Source of the DNA: Drosophila persimilis
Taxonomy: Eukaryota; Arthropoda; Insecta; Diptera; Drosophilidae
Length of the DNA: 64,000 bases
Direction: 5' to 3'
NCBI RefSeq assembly: GCF_003286085.1
Contig: NW_020825393.1
Coordinates: forward strand, 1 to 64,000
The translations under genes and the position numbers were made by a program. The notes under the pieces are model-generated. The model ran no database searches, was not told where the DNA came from, and saw only the letters and a list, made by a program, of their open reading frames with translations. Numbering within the stretch: the first letter of the stretch is position 1; the number at the start of each line of letters is the position of its first letter. Shown here piece by piece: positions 32,211-43,912 of this stretch.

Positions 32211-35200
32211 TTAAGGGCAGTCCCATCCGGTGGCTTGGATGTATTTGGACAAGGTCCCTGGTTTGATTACGGATAGGTCCGAAATGTCCGTGAGGAAAGC
32301 GGCCCCGAGAATACGAAGACGACGATTTCCAAGGGCTGGGCAGTGGCAGAAGAAGTGGGGGACCGATTCCTCCTCCTCCTCGTCGCGACAACTCCTGCAG
32401 AAGTCGTTATGAGGGATTGACAGTCTAGAGGCGTGAGTGCCGATCTGCCAGTGTCCCGTAATGGCTCTAGTAACTGCAGAGCACTGTGCTCTGCTGAGTT
32501 TATACAGCTCTGCTGAGCGCTTCTTCGATCGATATGGCCATATCAATCTTGAGACTTTACAGGAAACGGTTTGCTGCCATCTCCCATTGGCATATTGCTC
32601 GAACAATTCGTGCGTTAGGAGCCTGCACGTAGCCAAAGGCATCGCTACTTGCCCCCTCTCCGATAGGAGAGGAATCGTAGTACCCTGCCTGGCCAGCTCG
32701 TCGGCGGCGTCATTCCCCGCGATGTCCCTGTGGCCGGGGACCCACATAAGGAAGAGATCTAACTGCTCTGCGATCTCGTGCAGAGACCTGCGGCAGTCAT
32801 TTACAGTCGCTGAGTTCGACGATATTGAGCCTAGAGCTTTGATAGCTGCTTGGCTGTCCGAGAAAACGCACACTAAGTGCGTATCTAGGAGTAGTTTGGA
32901 GACGATTGAAATGGCCTCCTTGATGGCTTCAACCTCCGCTTGGAACACACTACAGTGATCCGGGAGCCTGAAGCAATGACTGATGTTCAGCTCGCTGCAG
33001 TAGACTCCGCCTCCTACGCGGCCGTCTAGCTTTGAGCCATCAGTGTAGAAGTGGACCGCATTAGCAGGCCCTGGTTCGCCCATCTCCCAGTCCTCCCTAG
33101 ATGGGATTGATACCTGGAAGGGCGTCGAGAGGTGATCACTGGGGATACAGTAATCTGTCCTCTCTGGTAATTGCGGGAGTCTCATCAGGATTCCCGAGTG
33201 CCCAACCGCGGATGCTTTCCACAGTCTGGCTTCTCTCATTCGGAGGGCGGAAAGTGTTGCCACCTTCTTTCCCATGAGATCAACCGGGAGGAGGTCCAGC
33301 ACAGTATCCAGGGCTTCCCCTGGAGTAGTGCGTAGCCCGCCGGTTATGCATAGTTCTGCCATGCGTTGAACTCTGCTGAGTTTATTGAGGCCTGTCCTTT
33401 TGTCCAAGGCTGGCCACCATACCACCACTCCATAGAGCATGATTGGTCGTATGATGGCGGTGTAGAGCCACCGAACTATATATGGGGTCATTCCCCATTT
33501 TAGTCCGATGGCTTTCTTGCAAGTATAGAGGGCCACTGTGGCCTTCTTTACTCTATCCTCTATGCTCAATCTCCAATCGAGCTTTCTATCGAGGATGAGG
33601 CCAAGATACTTGGCGTTGTTGCTGAAGACTAGCGTTTCCCCACATAGTCTTGGGGGAATCAGTGCCGGAACTTTGTACTTCCTAGTGAAAAGCACCAGTT
33701 CCGTTTTAGACGGGTTGACGCCTAACCCGCATTTGTCTGCCCATTTCGACATTTTCGTGAGAGTGCTTGTCATGCACTCACACAACGTCTGCGGAAATTT
33801 TCCGGAGAATGCTATGGCAACGTCGTCCGCGTACGCCACCACGCGGCAGCCACCCCCCTCTATCTCCCGCAGCAGTGTGTTCACTGCCACGTTCCATAGG
33901 AGGGGCGAGAGGACTCCGCCCTGCGGTGTGCCTCTGCTGACAAATCTGGTACGCGTTGACGTCCCCAGTGATGCCTCAACCGTCCTGCATTGTAGCATCT
34001 GATCGATCAAGCTCACCGTCCTGGAGTCAACGCCCAGATCCGTCAGTGCGCCCGTGATGGCGGTCGGAAGGATGTTGTTAAAGGCGCCTTCTATGTCGAG
34101 GAAGGCTACTAGGGTGTACTCCTTAAAATTAAGGGACGCTTCGATGATCGATGTGATCGAGTGTAGGGCCGTTTCGGTGGATCTTCCCTTCCGATAGGCA
34201 TGCTGGGAGTCTGAGATCAGACTGGACGGAATGCACGCCGTTAGATGCAGCCCCAGGAGCCGCTCCATCGCCTTTAGAAGAAAAGACGATAGACTTATGG
34301 GTCTGAAATCTTTTGGGGCAGTGTGCGAGGGCTTGCCTGCCTTGGGTATGAATACGACTTTGGTCTGAAGCCAGGTGTCAGGAATGCACCCGTGGGAGAA
34401 GATTCCCTCGTAGATTATTTTGAGCCAGTTAATGGCTTTGTGTCCCGCGTGAATCAGTTGGGCAGGGAAAATGCCGTCTGGCCCCGCGGACTTGTAGGGT
34501 TTAAAACTTCTGATCGCCCAGGAAATGTTCTCCTGGCTTAGCAGTCTCAGGATGGCATTTGAGGCGACGGAAGGAGGCGCGAGGTAGTTGGGTCTGTTTT
34601 CATCGCAGCCAGGGAAGTGGGTATTTAGGAGAAGATTTAGCGACTCCTCGCTGGACGTAGTCCACGACTGGTCGGTGTTCTTCAAGTAGCCCAGTGTGGG
34701 TGTTGTCTTCGAGAGAACTCTGCGCAAGCGTGAGGCTTCTGAGTTGCTCTCGATTTCGCTGCAGAACTTACGCCAGGAGGTGCGTTTGGCTTTTCTAAGT
34801 TCTTTGTTGTAGGTTGACAGACTGGCTTTGTACTCGGCCCAGTTTTGCTCAACGTTTTCAGCCTTAGCTTTATTGAAGAGTCTCCGGGAGGCTTTCCGGA
34901 GTTCACCCAGTTTCGGATTCCACCATTCAGGTTTCTTCCGGCCTCTGTTCTTGCCAGAGGGGCATGCTTTGTCGAGCGCCTTATTGCAGGCGTCGGTAAA
35001 GATCTTAAGAAGACGAGTCGTGGCCTCCGTGGAGAACTCCTCCTCAGATGGGGGCTCAGGGAGAACACGACAGAGGTAGTCAGAATACCGAGTCCAGTTT
35101 GTCCGCCTGATGTTCCGGAATCGGACTGGCTTCGGCACTGAGAAGGAGAAGACAGTTTCCACGTACCTGTGGTCCGAGAAGGAGTGCTCTTCCAGGACCC

Positions 35201-35807
35201 TCCAGGATACAATGTTACGCTGTATCTCATGAGAGGCAAGCGTGAGGTCCAGGACCTCCTTGCGGTTTTTAATGATAAAGGTGGGATCACTACCCCGGTT
35301 TAATAAGACCATCTGTGTGGTCAGTAAGTAACTGAAAAGGTACTCACCCCTTTCGTTTGTGTCAGTGCTTCCCCACTGACAGTGATGTGCATTGGCATCA
35401 CACCCCACAATTAGGCCGATGTCCTTGGCCGAGCAGTCTGCGATTAGAGCCCGGAGAGGCGCGTGTGGAGGGGGGTCTGGTTGTTCATGCCCCATGTATG
35501 CGGAGCAGATCCTCAGTGAGCGCTCCTGGCCTTCGAGGCTCACTGCGGTGTGGTCTTCATTGCTGAAATTTGGGAGCAAAAATAAGTGCAACTCTCTTTT
35601 TGCAAGAATGCAGGTACGAGTTTTACCTGTGGTTTCAGCTACATATAGCTTGTAATCAGAAGTACTCAGACCGGAGACCCTGTTTCCGAGGATCCAGGGC
35701 TCCTGAATGAGTACTATGTCGGCTCCACCCTTGGCCAGGTGGAGCAGTAGAGCAGCGCATGCTGCCTTACAATGGTGGAGGTTTATCTGCAGGAGCGTCA
35801 ACGACAT
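32211..35807 (-). CDS. LOA ORF2: endonuclease, reverse transcriptase, RNase H
   Basis: This is an intact 1198-residue protein starting ATG at 35807 and overlapping the ORF1 end by 41 bp. The APE-type endonuclease (residues 1-220: QEPW, GCDANAHHCQWG, SDHRYV) nicks target DNA. The RT (about 430-720) has YADD at about residue 659, and it copies the RNA at the nick (target-primed reverse transcription). RNase H (about 915-1045: FYTDGSK, SDSQAA, GHRDIAGNDAADELA) is diagnostic for the LOA clade. The C-terminal zinc-like cluster is CRSC..HFFCHC. No stops or frameshifts, so the enzyme may still be active. Confidence 0.93.
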   Translation of the reverse strand: MSLTLLQINLHHCKAACAALLLHLAKGGADIVLIQEPWILGNRVSGLSTSDYKLYVAETTGKTRTCILAKRELHLFLLPNFSNEDHTAVSLEGQERSLRICSAYMGHEQPDPPPHAPLRALIADCSAKDIGLIVGCDANAHHCQWGSTDTNERGEYLFSYLLTTQMVLLNRGSDPTFIIKNRKEVLDLTLASHEIQRNIVSWRVLEEHSFSDHRYVETVFSFSVPKPVRFRNIRRTNWTRYSDYLCRVLPEPPSEEEFSTEATTRLLKIFTDACNKALDKACPSGKNRGRKKPEWWNPKLGELRKASRRLFNKAKAENVEQNWAEYKASLSTYNKELRKAKRTSWRKFCSEIESNSEASRLRRVLSKTTPTLGYLKNTDQSWTTSSEESLNLLLNTHFPGCDENRPNYLAPPSVASNAILRLLSQENISWAIRSFKPYKSAGPDGIFPAQLIHAGHKAINWLKIIYEGIFSHGCIPDTWLQTKVVFIPKAGKPSHTAPKDFRPISLSSFLLKAMERLLGLHLTACIPSSLISDSQHAYRKGRSTETALHSITSIIEASLNFKEYTLVAFLDIEGAFNNILPTAITGALTDLGVDSRTVSLIDQMLQCRTVEASLGTSTRTRFVSRGTPQGGVLSPLLWNVAVNTLLREIEGGGCRVVAYADDVAIAFSGKFPQTLCECMTSTLTKMSKWADKCGLGVNPSKTELVLFTRKYKVPALIPPRLCGETLVFSNNAKYLGLILDRKLDWRLSIEDRVKKATVALYTCKKAIGLKWGMTPYIVRWLYTAIIRPIMLYGVVVWWPALDKRTGLNKLSRVQRMAELCITGGLRTTPGEALDTVLDLLPVDLMGKKVATLSALRMREARLWKASAVGHSGILMRLPQLPERTDYCIPSDHLSTPFQVSIPSREDWEMGEPGPANAVHFYTDGSKLDGRVGGGVYCSELNISHCFRLPDHCSVFQAEVEAIKEAISIVSKLLLDTHLVCVFSDSQAAIKALGSISSNSATVNDCRRSLHEIAEQLDLFLMWVPGHRDIAGNDAADELARQGTTIPLLSERGQVAMPLATCRLLTHELFEQYANGRWQQTVSCKVSRLIWPYRSKKRSAELYKLSRAQCSAVTRAITGHWQIGTHASRLSIPHNDFCRSCRDEEEEESVPHFFCHCPALGNRRLRILGAAFLTDISDLSVIKPGTLSKYIQATGWDCP

Positions 35808-37221
35808 TCCTGAGGCTCGCCTCCACCATTGTTACTTCTGGATCACTGTCAGGGGACTCCGGCTCCTCCCCGACAATGATATGGCTGAGACCTCTGGCTA
35901 GGTCGCTCTCGTCGAACGCGTAGTCGTCCAGGATGTCGTCCGACATCAGGGACGCCGCATCCGACGCCGGGTTATCCTCCTCACACGAGGCCCCCTCTTT
36001 CGGGATCTCCGGCAGCTCCGGGTCTGGCTCGACCTCCGCTTGCCTGCCCTTGCGATCGGACTTGTACGTGGATATGGTGACCTTCTTATAGCCATAATCC
36101 ACTACACCGTCCGACTTTGCGAGGAGATCTATTGATTCCTCATTTAGGACGAGGATAATCTGGCGCCTCTGCCCTTGGATATCCTCCACCTTTGCCACCT
36201 TCCAATCGGCTGTAGGAAGGTGGGGGTTGCAGACCTGCAGTAACCTGAGGATCTTCTCAGGCTCTGCAGGCTTAGCCGAGACCCACGCTCTGGCTCTCGG
36301 GCGACTAGGGACATCTTCCCACTTCACGGCCTCCAGTTTCGCCCCTGGATAGACCTCTTTTAGGGCCGCCACCGCCTTCATGTAGAGGGCCGCAGAGCGA
36401 GCGTCTTGGCAGGCGATGGCTTTCACCATGCCTTGATGCCACCCTGCGTCCTCACACTTTGGCGGTGGTCCGCCGTTCTCCTCAAGTTCCAGTAGGAACC
36501 GGTCCTGGAGCTCGTTCTCCACCAGGTGCCACTTATCGCGGGGGACATGGCCGTCCTCGGCGCCCCTGTCCAGGACACCGATCAGGGTCTTGCCCCTCGC
36601 CACCTCAGCGAACGACCGGTTCGTGAGGTGGGTCTTCACCCGCTTGGCTTGCTGGGCTTGACCTGGCTGATTTGCGGGGTCCTCCGCTGAGCGTTGCCGC
36701 TTGTTGGGGGCCTTGGCTGCGCCCTTTCCAGCTTTGGCTGGCTGGAACAGGGGAAGGATTGAGCAGGCCCACAGCCTCTGCTCCTTTCCTTCGGTTGACG
36801 CCTTGAAATTCGGGTCTTCGTTGGACAGGATGAAGGCCGCTCGTCTCCTGTCCTGGTACGACGGCTTTCCTCCCCGTGGTGCAGAGACGCTGCCCGCCGG
36901 GGGTCCCTAGGGTTCTTCGGTCCCGGTGCGCTTACCAGCCGCGATTACGCTCTGCTTGGCAGCCACACCGGTATCCGCTTCGCCCTTGGTGCCACCCGAC
37001 TTGGAAGAACCCGATTGGCTTTTCGGGCCCCCCCTCGCTGCGGCTGCTGCCTGAAGACGGTGGACCGACTCAGTCTCCTTCCCTGTCTTCTTTGGACCCG
37101 GTTTCCCAGGCGCTGGTGCAGAGGGATTGGCTTGTCCCTCCGGTACTTTAAGAGGAGTACCGAGCTCCTTTGCGGTGTTTTTATTTTTAATGTATGATTT
37201 GTTTGGCATTTTTGTTCCCAC
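35767..37221 (-). pseudogene. LOA ORF1 with one in-frame amber stop
   Basis: One frame runs from 37221 to 35767 (484 codons) with a single TAG at 36909-36907, between GTGTEEP-type residues and GPPAGS-type residues. The first part is 104 residues, Lys/Gly/Ala rich. The second part carries a conserved globular region (DKWHLVENELQDRF, IACQDARSAALYMKAV, RARAWV) resembling DUF4780, found in LOA ORF1 proteins, and an acidic tail. ORF1 proteins bind element RNA. A single base change would explain the stop. The upstream start near 37221 is not confirmed. Confidence 0.75.
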
Positions 37222-37692
37222 GAGTAGGCGGGAAGGGGTTGGTCACCCGAGGCATAGCCCGCTTGCCCCGGGAAGCCTGATTTAAACTGGAGGTCGGCAG
37301 GTATCCAGAGTCCGCATATTAGCGACCGGGCACCCCCCCGGCCATGCATCCCTCGGCATATAACAGTGTCACCTTGGATTGGGGTAATTTCACTGAGAGT
37401 TTTCTTCTCTCCGCCCGACTACCATTTGCCAGCATCCTAGCAGAGACATGACCGTGCTAGGACCTGTTTCCAGCCGCCCTCACGGGGAGAGTATAGTCGC
37501 ACTTCCACCGGTGTGCACAGTTACGGCGGGTGACGGCTCGCTCGCAACCCTCTGTGTCCTAGGGGGGTGTGAGACGCAGACCGCACCGGGTATTACTAAC
37601 CGGAGCGGCTGCGCCTCAGTTCCGAGTTCACAGTTGTGCGAGCCGACCCGTCATCCGTTTGTCCCCCTGTAGCACCCGATGGCTGACGAGCT
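37222..37692 (-). other. 5' leader and likely internal promoter of the LOA element
   Basis: About 470 bp, GC-rich, no gene. LOA-type elements carry an internal promoter in this region (family knowledge); I do not see a specific motif. Confidence 0.5.
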
Positions 37693-38586
37693 AGAGCTAG
37701 AGCAACGATGTTTTGGATCCAGACTTCTGTGATATGTCACTGCTACAAAAATATTTCAAAACTTTGCCCCGCCCACTTCCGCCCCCACAAAGGGCGAAAA
37801 TCTGTGGCATCCACAATTTTAAAGATACGAGAAAACAAAAAACGCAGAATCGTAGAGAATGACCATATCTTTTAGACTGCAGAATCTGAATTGGATCGTA
37901 TTACTATTATAGCCAGCATCAAGAAAACAATTTCATTTTTTCTCGCCCTGTCTCTCTCTAACACACAGGTAGCATAGGCGGCTTTGCTTAGAGTAAAACA
38001 TTAGCGCCTAGATCTCAGAGACTATAAAAGCTAGAGCAACCAAATTTGGTATCCACACTCCTAATATATCAGACCGAGACGAGTTTGTTTCAAAATTTCG
38101 CCACACCCCCTTCCGCCCCCGCAAAGGATGCAAATCTGGGGATATTCACAAATCTCAAAGACTATTAACGCTAGAGTAACCAAATTTGGAATCCGCACTT
38201 CTCTTAGATCTCACTATAAAACGTGTATCTCAAAATTTCGCCCCACCCCCTTCCGCCCACACAAAGGACGAAAATCTGTTGCATCCACAATATTGCAGAT
38301 TCGAGAAAACTAAAAACGGGGAATCATAGATAACGACCATATCTATCAGATTACTGAATCTGGATCAGATCAGATAATTTTTGTAGCCAAAAGGAACAAA
38401 TCTATTTGCAGTGGCTACGCAGCGCGTGACATCACGCTCAGACTGATTTTCTGTCTCTCTCGCACGCACTCTTTGTCGTGTCGTTTAATATTAGCGGCGT
38501 CTGCCGGAGGAAAGCCATACTGACTTAGTATCGGGTATAACTGTAGAGTTGCGGTGTCCGCAGCAACTCACAACGTTCCCCCTCGT
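37693..38586 (-). repeat. DINE copy D9, inner part
   Basis: Continues D9 after the LOA TSD, through the internal repeats to the hairpin end and cccctcgt. Confidence 0.85.
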
Positions 38587-39479
38587 TGTTATTGTTTTTG
38601 TTTGTGTTACGTTTTGCGTTCTGCTTCTGGTTAGTCGGGGAGAGAGGGAGAGCATCTCTCTTTTTGGCTTGTGTGAATGTATGTGTACGTTTTGGTTCTT
38701 GTTTCGATGCGTTTGGCGGCAAACGTTTGTTGGGCTTTAGAATAGCGGCTGGCGAGAGAGCGCAGGCGTCACTCAGTCCTGGATTTGATTGCAATGCCTG
38801 GTCGCTGGCTGTTTGGCGCGAACTCAAAGGGGCTTGGCACTTGTTGTTGTGCGAATTGATGTGCTCGTTAGTAAGAGCGAGAGTGCGGCTATTTCGGCCT
38901 GCCTTTGCGGTTTTTGGCGGCGTCCCTGCCTGACTGTGTGTTAGTGTGTGGGTGATGACGTCATTTCTGGCTAGGATTGTCGGCTCAATTTGATCGCGGA
39001 GGCCCCTGTCCCTGAAGCGTCGGTCGAATTCGACCACCGTCCTCTCGAGTGAGCTCACTGGGGAGTCCATCTCCGCCAGCTTCGCATCCCCCTCGGAGTC
39101 GAGCATCGACTCGTAGTGGGACCGACCATGGGGCTTGGTGGACACATCAGGGTCAGAGGAATGGGACACGCACTCACCGCCCACGGCAGATGTCTGTGTA
39201 GCCGGATTGTCCATGGGGAGCGTCGTCAGATTTGGAGCAACTTCATACTGGCCTGGTCCAGTGGCGTCAAATGAGATGGTTTTCCTCATCTTTATGGTCT
39301 GCAGCTTGGTTCTGCTGCGTGGTCGAGATTGGGAAAAATGGCTTCCACTTTCACTGTCGTCGGCCCTATATTGTTTGTTATATTGTTTTGTATTGGCACA
39401 ATTATTAATTAATTAATGTTCTCAGTCCCGATCAACATATATTTATCCACGCACTATGCCCGACAAAACACAAAACAAA
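38587..39479 (-). pseudogene. gag N-terminal half, copy 4
   Basis: Open from ATG 39289 to 38525, so the reading runs past the DINE junction at 38586; true gag-derived length is about 230 residues from MRKTISFDATG to the Lys/Asn-rich end. Nearly identical to 16024-16674. The leader (39290-39479) joins the hairpin end of D10. The rest of gag is absent. Confidence 0.6.
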
Positions 39480-40593
39480 CGAGGGGGAACGTTGTGAGTT
39501 GCTGCGGACACCGCAACTCTACGGTTATACCCGATACTAAGTCAGTATGGCTCTCCTCCGGCAGACGCCGCTAATATTTAACGACACGACAAAGAGTGCG
39601 TGCGAGAGAGACAGAAAATCAGTCTGAGCGTGACGTCGGGCGCTGCGTAGCCACTGCAAATTGATTTCTTCCTTATGGCTATAAAAATGATCTGATCTGA
39701 TCCAGATTCAGCAATCTGATAGATATGGTCATTATCTATGATTCTGCGTTTTTAGTTTTCTCGAATCTGCAATATTGTGGATGCAACAGATTCTCGTCCT
39801 TTGTGGGGGCGGAAGGGGGTGGGGCGAAATTCTGAGATATACGTTTTATAGTGACATCTTAAAGGAGTGTGTGTACCAAATTTGGTTACTCTAGCCTTAA
39901 TAGTCTCTGAGATTTGTGGTTGCCTCAGATTTTCGTCCTTTGAGGGGGCGGAAGGGGGTGTGGCGAAATTTGGACAGGAAACGGTCAAGGTCCGATATCA
40001 CAGGAGTGTGGATACCAAATTTGGTTGCTCTGGCTCTTATAGGTTCTGAGATCCTTGAACTCATATTTTGCAATTGGCAAAACCGACCATGAAACCTGTG
40101 TGTTAGAGTGAGACAGAGCGAGAAAGAGTGAAATTGTTTTCGTGATTCTGGCTGTAATAATTATACGATCTGGTTCAGATTTTGCACTCTAGAAGATATA
40201 GTCATCTTCTACGATTCTGCGTTTTTAGTTTTCTCGTATCGTCGAAATTGTGGATGCCACAGATTTTTGCCCTTTGTGGGGGCGGAAGTGGGCGGGGCAA
40301 AGTTTTGAAATATTTTTGGAGCAGTGACATATCACAGAAGTCTGGATCCAAAACATCGTTGCTCTAGCTCTTATAGTCCTTGAGCATTAGGCGCTGAAGG
40401 GGACGGACAGACGGACAGACGGACAGACGGACGGACGGACAGACAGACAGGGCTCAATCGACTCGGCTATTGATGCTGATCAAGAATATATATACTTTAT
40501 GGGGTCGGAAACGATTCCTTCTGGACGTTACACACATCCACTTTCACCACAAATCTAATATACCCCAATACTCATTTTGAGTATCGGGTATAA
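39480..40593 (+). repeat. DINE copy D10, full length
   Basis: A 1114-bp copy with both ends; GACA/GACG tract at 40401-40448. Confidence 0.85.
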
Positions 40594-41316
40594 AAACGGC
40601 CACAAGATCAACAGCAGCAGCATTCAAGCGGCAAACAGGGCGGCCAAACCAGCAGCACCAACACCAGCAGCAGCAGCAACGCCCAACACCCGCAGGCCCT
40701 TGTATAGCCGTGGAGCTCAAGCCAATCCGGCTGAAAAACATCTGGCCAATTACCAGCAGAAGCTGAGGGACGAGCAGCAGCAACAACAAGAACAATAGCA
40801 GCGCGAACACAATTTGGGTCGGCAGCACCAGAATCGCGGCCATCAATCCCAGCCACAGACCAAGGGGCGCCAATGCCAGCGCGATCAACGGGTGCAGCAA
40901 ACCCCAAAACGTGTTCAGACACCGAGAAATCCCCAGCAACAGCAGCAGCCAGCCGTCCAATGCGATGGCAAGTGTGTGGAAACGCTAAAAGAGTACGCCA
41001 ATAAAATTGAAAATCTAGAGAAAAGACTGCAAGAACTCACCACACAAATTATAAAACATGACTGAAGCAAAGGGCAGTGGCTCAGAAGTGGCCAATACGC
41101 CATCACAGACACCAGCAGCAGCAGCAGCACCAACACCTCCAAGACCCGCCGCCAACACTCAATCTGACGCCACAGCCGTATCGGAGGACTCTGGACTGCG
41201 AAGCAATCAGCGACGATGGCGACGACCAGTGGACGGACCACGATTCCTTTGAAGACGAGATGACGTGGGAGATCATGGACGCCTACGGTAGCTTCTACTC
41301 TGACAACGTCTATTGA
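40594..41316 (+). pseudogene. gag C-terminal fragment, copy 3
   Basis: PolyQ part, the CDGKCVE/heptad segment and the acidic end (EIMDAYGSFYSDN) in three frames separated by a stop (caatag, 40794-40799) and indels. Lacks the zinc knuckles. Nearly identical to 47230-47958. Confidence 0.65.
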
Positions 41317-41785
41317 TGAGCCCGTCTATTGATGGTCCTGAGGCAGCCACTACAAACAGATGGAAAACATTAAATCACATAACCACGAAAAATGACCAAT
41401 ACGTACCTAAAACGTACTCACCTGACACGCCATCGACAGAGCTGCCCCACCAGCAGTTGCCACGACAAATAGACCATACATTTGCTGCTAATTTGACGAA
41501 ATGTTTAGAATATATTGACGACGCTCCTGACAATCCACCGCACAAGTCCACAGCAGCCACTGTAAACAAACCAAAAATGACGTCAATACACACATCAACA
41601 CAAAATGGTCAAAACTTACACAATACATACGTACCTGCCACGCCTCCGACAGAGCTGCCTCTCCAGCAGTTGCCACACCAAATTCACCATCCACTTTCTG
41701 CCAATTGGACGAAGTTTGAGGACTCGTGGATGACGCCTCTCCCATTCAACACAAAATTCCGAGCAGCCACTGTAAATAAACAAAA
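41317..41785 (-). other. Antisense exon-intron unit, copy 5a
   Basis: E3, E4 and introns, with an intact acceptor between them (intron 41560-41634, cag). Continues at 42901 after DINE D11. Confidence 0.5.
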
Positions 41786-42900
41786 CGAGGGGGAACGCTG
41801 TGAGTTGCTGCGGACACCGCAACTCTAGAGTTATACCCGATACTAAGTCAGTATGGCTCTCCTCCGGCTGACGCCGCTAATATTTAACGACACGACAAGG
41901 AGTGCGTGCGAGAGAGACAGAAAATCAGTCTGAGCGTGACGTCGGGCGCTGCGTAGCCACTAAAAATTGATTTCTTGCTTTTGGCTACAAAAATGATCCG
42001 ATCTGATCCAGATTCGGCAACCGGATAGATATGGTCATTGTCTATGATTCTGCGTTTTTAGTTTACTCGATTTTGCAATATTGTGGATGCAACAGATTTT
42101 CGTCCTTTGTGTGGGCGGAAGGGGGTGGGGCGAAATTTTGAGATATACGTTTTATAGTGAGATCTAACAGGAGTGCGGATACCAAATTTGGTTACTCTAG
42201 CCTTAATAGTCTCTGAGATTTATGAATATCCCCAGATCTGCATCCTTCGCGGGGGCGGAAGGGGGTGTGGCGAAATTTTGAAACAAACTCGTCTCGGTCC
42301 GATATATTAGGAGTGTGGATACCAAATTTGGTTGCTCTAGCTTTTAAAGTCTCTGAGATCTAGGCGCTAATGTTTTACTCTAAGCAAAGCCGCCTATGCT
42401 ACGTGTGTGTTAGAGAGAGACAGGGCGAGAAAAAATGAAATTGTTTTCTTGATGCTGGCTATAATAGTAATACGATCCAATTCAGATTCTGCAGTCTAAA
42501 AGATATGGTCATTCTCTACGATTCTGCGTTTTTAGTTTTCTCGTATCGTCGAAATTGTGGATGCCACAGATTTTCGCCCTTTGTGGGGGCGGAAGTGGGC
42601 GGGGCAAAGTTTTGAAATATTTTAGTAGCAGTGACATATCACAGATGTCTGGATCCAAAACATCGTTGCTCTAGCTCTTATAGTCTTTGAGCATTAGGCG
42701 CTGAAGGGGACGGACAGACGGACGGACGGACAGACGGACAGACGGACAGACAGACATGGCTCAATCGACTCGGCTATTGATGCTGATCAAGAATATATAT
42801 ACTTTATGGGGTCGGAAACGATTCCTTCTGGACATTACACACATACACTTTTACCACAAATCTAATATACCCCAATACTCATTTTGAGTATCGGGTATAA
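41786..42900 (+). repeat. DINE copy D11, in an A-run of the 3' region
   Basis: A 1115-bp copy. The unoccupied sequence (aataaacaaaaaacgtcag) is seen at 24339-24357, so this is a clean insertion of the whole unit between A residues. Confidence 0.85.
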
Positions 42901-43912
42901 AAAACGTCAATTCGCACATCTACGCCAAATGGTCAAAACACACATAAAACATACTTACCTGCCAGTCCACCGACAGAGCTGCCCCTCCAGCAGCTGCCAC
43001 GTCAATTTCGCCACCCTTTTCCTGCCAAATGGGCGAAATTTGGAGTCCATATCGCCGTCGCCAACAACATACAGGTCCACAGGCTGCCACTGAAAAAAGA
43101 AGAAAAATCATCAATTCACGCATCAACACAAAATAGCCAATACTCTCACTAATCACACTTACCTGCCACTACACATACAGATCAAACCTCTCCAGAAGCT
43201 GGCTCGCCACTAACCGCAACATTTTGTTGCAAGTTGTGCCCAATCTGGAGGCTCCGATTATTCTGCCGCCAACTGATGGCCGTGACGTCACGCCATCATC
43301 ACAAAACGGCAGCAATCCAACGAGGCCAGCCACTACAGACGACACTGGCCAGCGCGCCATCTCCATCGACAGTTCATCCTGGGTGTCTGGACCAGCAGCC
43401 ACTCGGATGCAGCCAAATCAAGTTCGTCCTCAGCCAATTCTGTTGGTCGATGTATCTCGGTTGGTCGGACCAGTGCCAATCTCCAGATCTCCAGGCAGAA
43501 GCAACGTGGGCAGCCGGAGCAGAGTCGCTCGCTATTTACCATCACCGTGCACGCCAACTCCAAGTTCAAGTCTCCGCCAACTCCGATGCCGCAGATGCGT
43601 GTTCTGCTGCATCAATCACATGTGCACATCCAGCGCTGCGGCGGATGCGCCCTGTGCCATCCACTCTGCTCCAGACGACGACGATGTTCCTCCAGTACCT
43701 GAAATAGAAAATACATAGAATTAAAATAGTCTATAAATGTCATTAATGTTGCAATTTGTCCAATACTTATCTCTTTGTGACCACCTGTTTCTATTAATGT
43801 ACGTCAAATCTTGTGAATGACAAATTAGGGCTGCCAGATGTTAATTTATGTTCCATGTCAAACGTCTGTTAGAACCATGTTAATGTCAATTGCCCGCAAA
43901 AATTAAAAAAAA
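42901..43912 (-). other. Antisense exon-intron unit, copy 5b
   Basis: Holds E2, the 73-bp intron 43162-43090, and E1. Here the plus-strand reading is open for 164 residues (43224-43718), because 13 bases (ttggtcggaccag near 43462) missing from the 24k and 31k copies are present. Truncated at an A-run by D12. Confidence 0.5.

Larger units (their letters stand above)
32054..37692 (-). mobile_element. LOA-clade non-LTR retrotransposon
   Basis: A 5639-bp complete-looking element within DINE D9, flanked by the 8-bp TSD agagctag (32046-32053, 37693-37700). Minus-strand order is a 5' leader (37692-37222), ORF1 (37221-35767), ORF2 (35807-32211), a ~158-bp 3' UTR, and a tail of TTAGG-type repeats. 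ORF2 with endonuclease, RT and RNase H, and a DUF4780-like ORF1, are typical of LOA, Bilbo, TRIM and Baggins (known Drosophila families). Which one it is cannot be told without a search. Confidence 0.9.
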
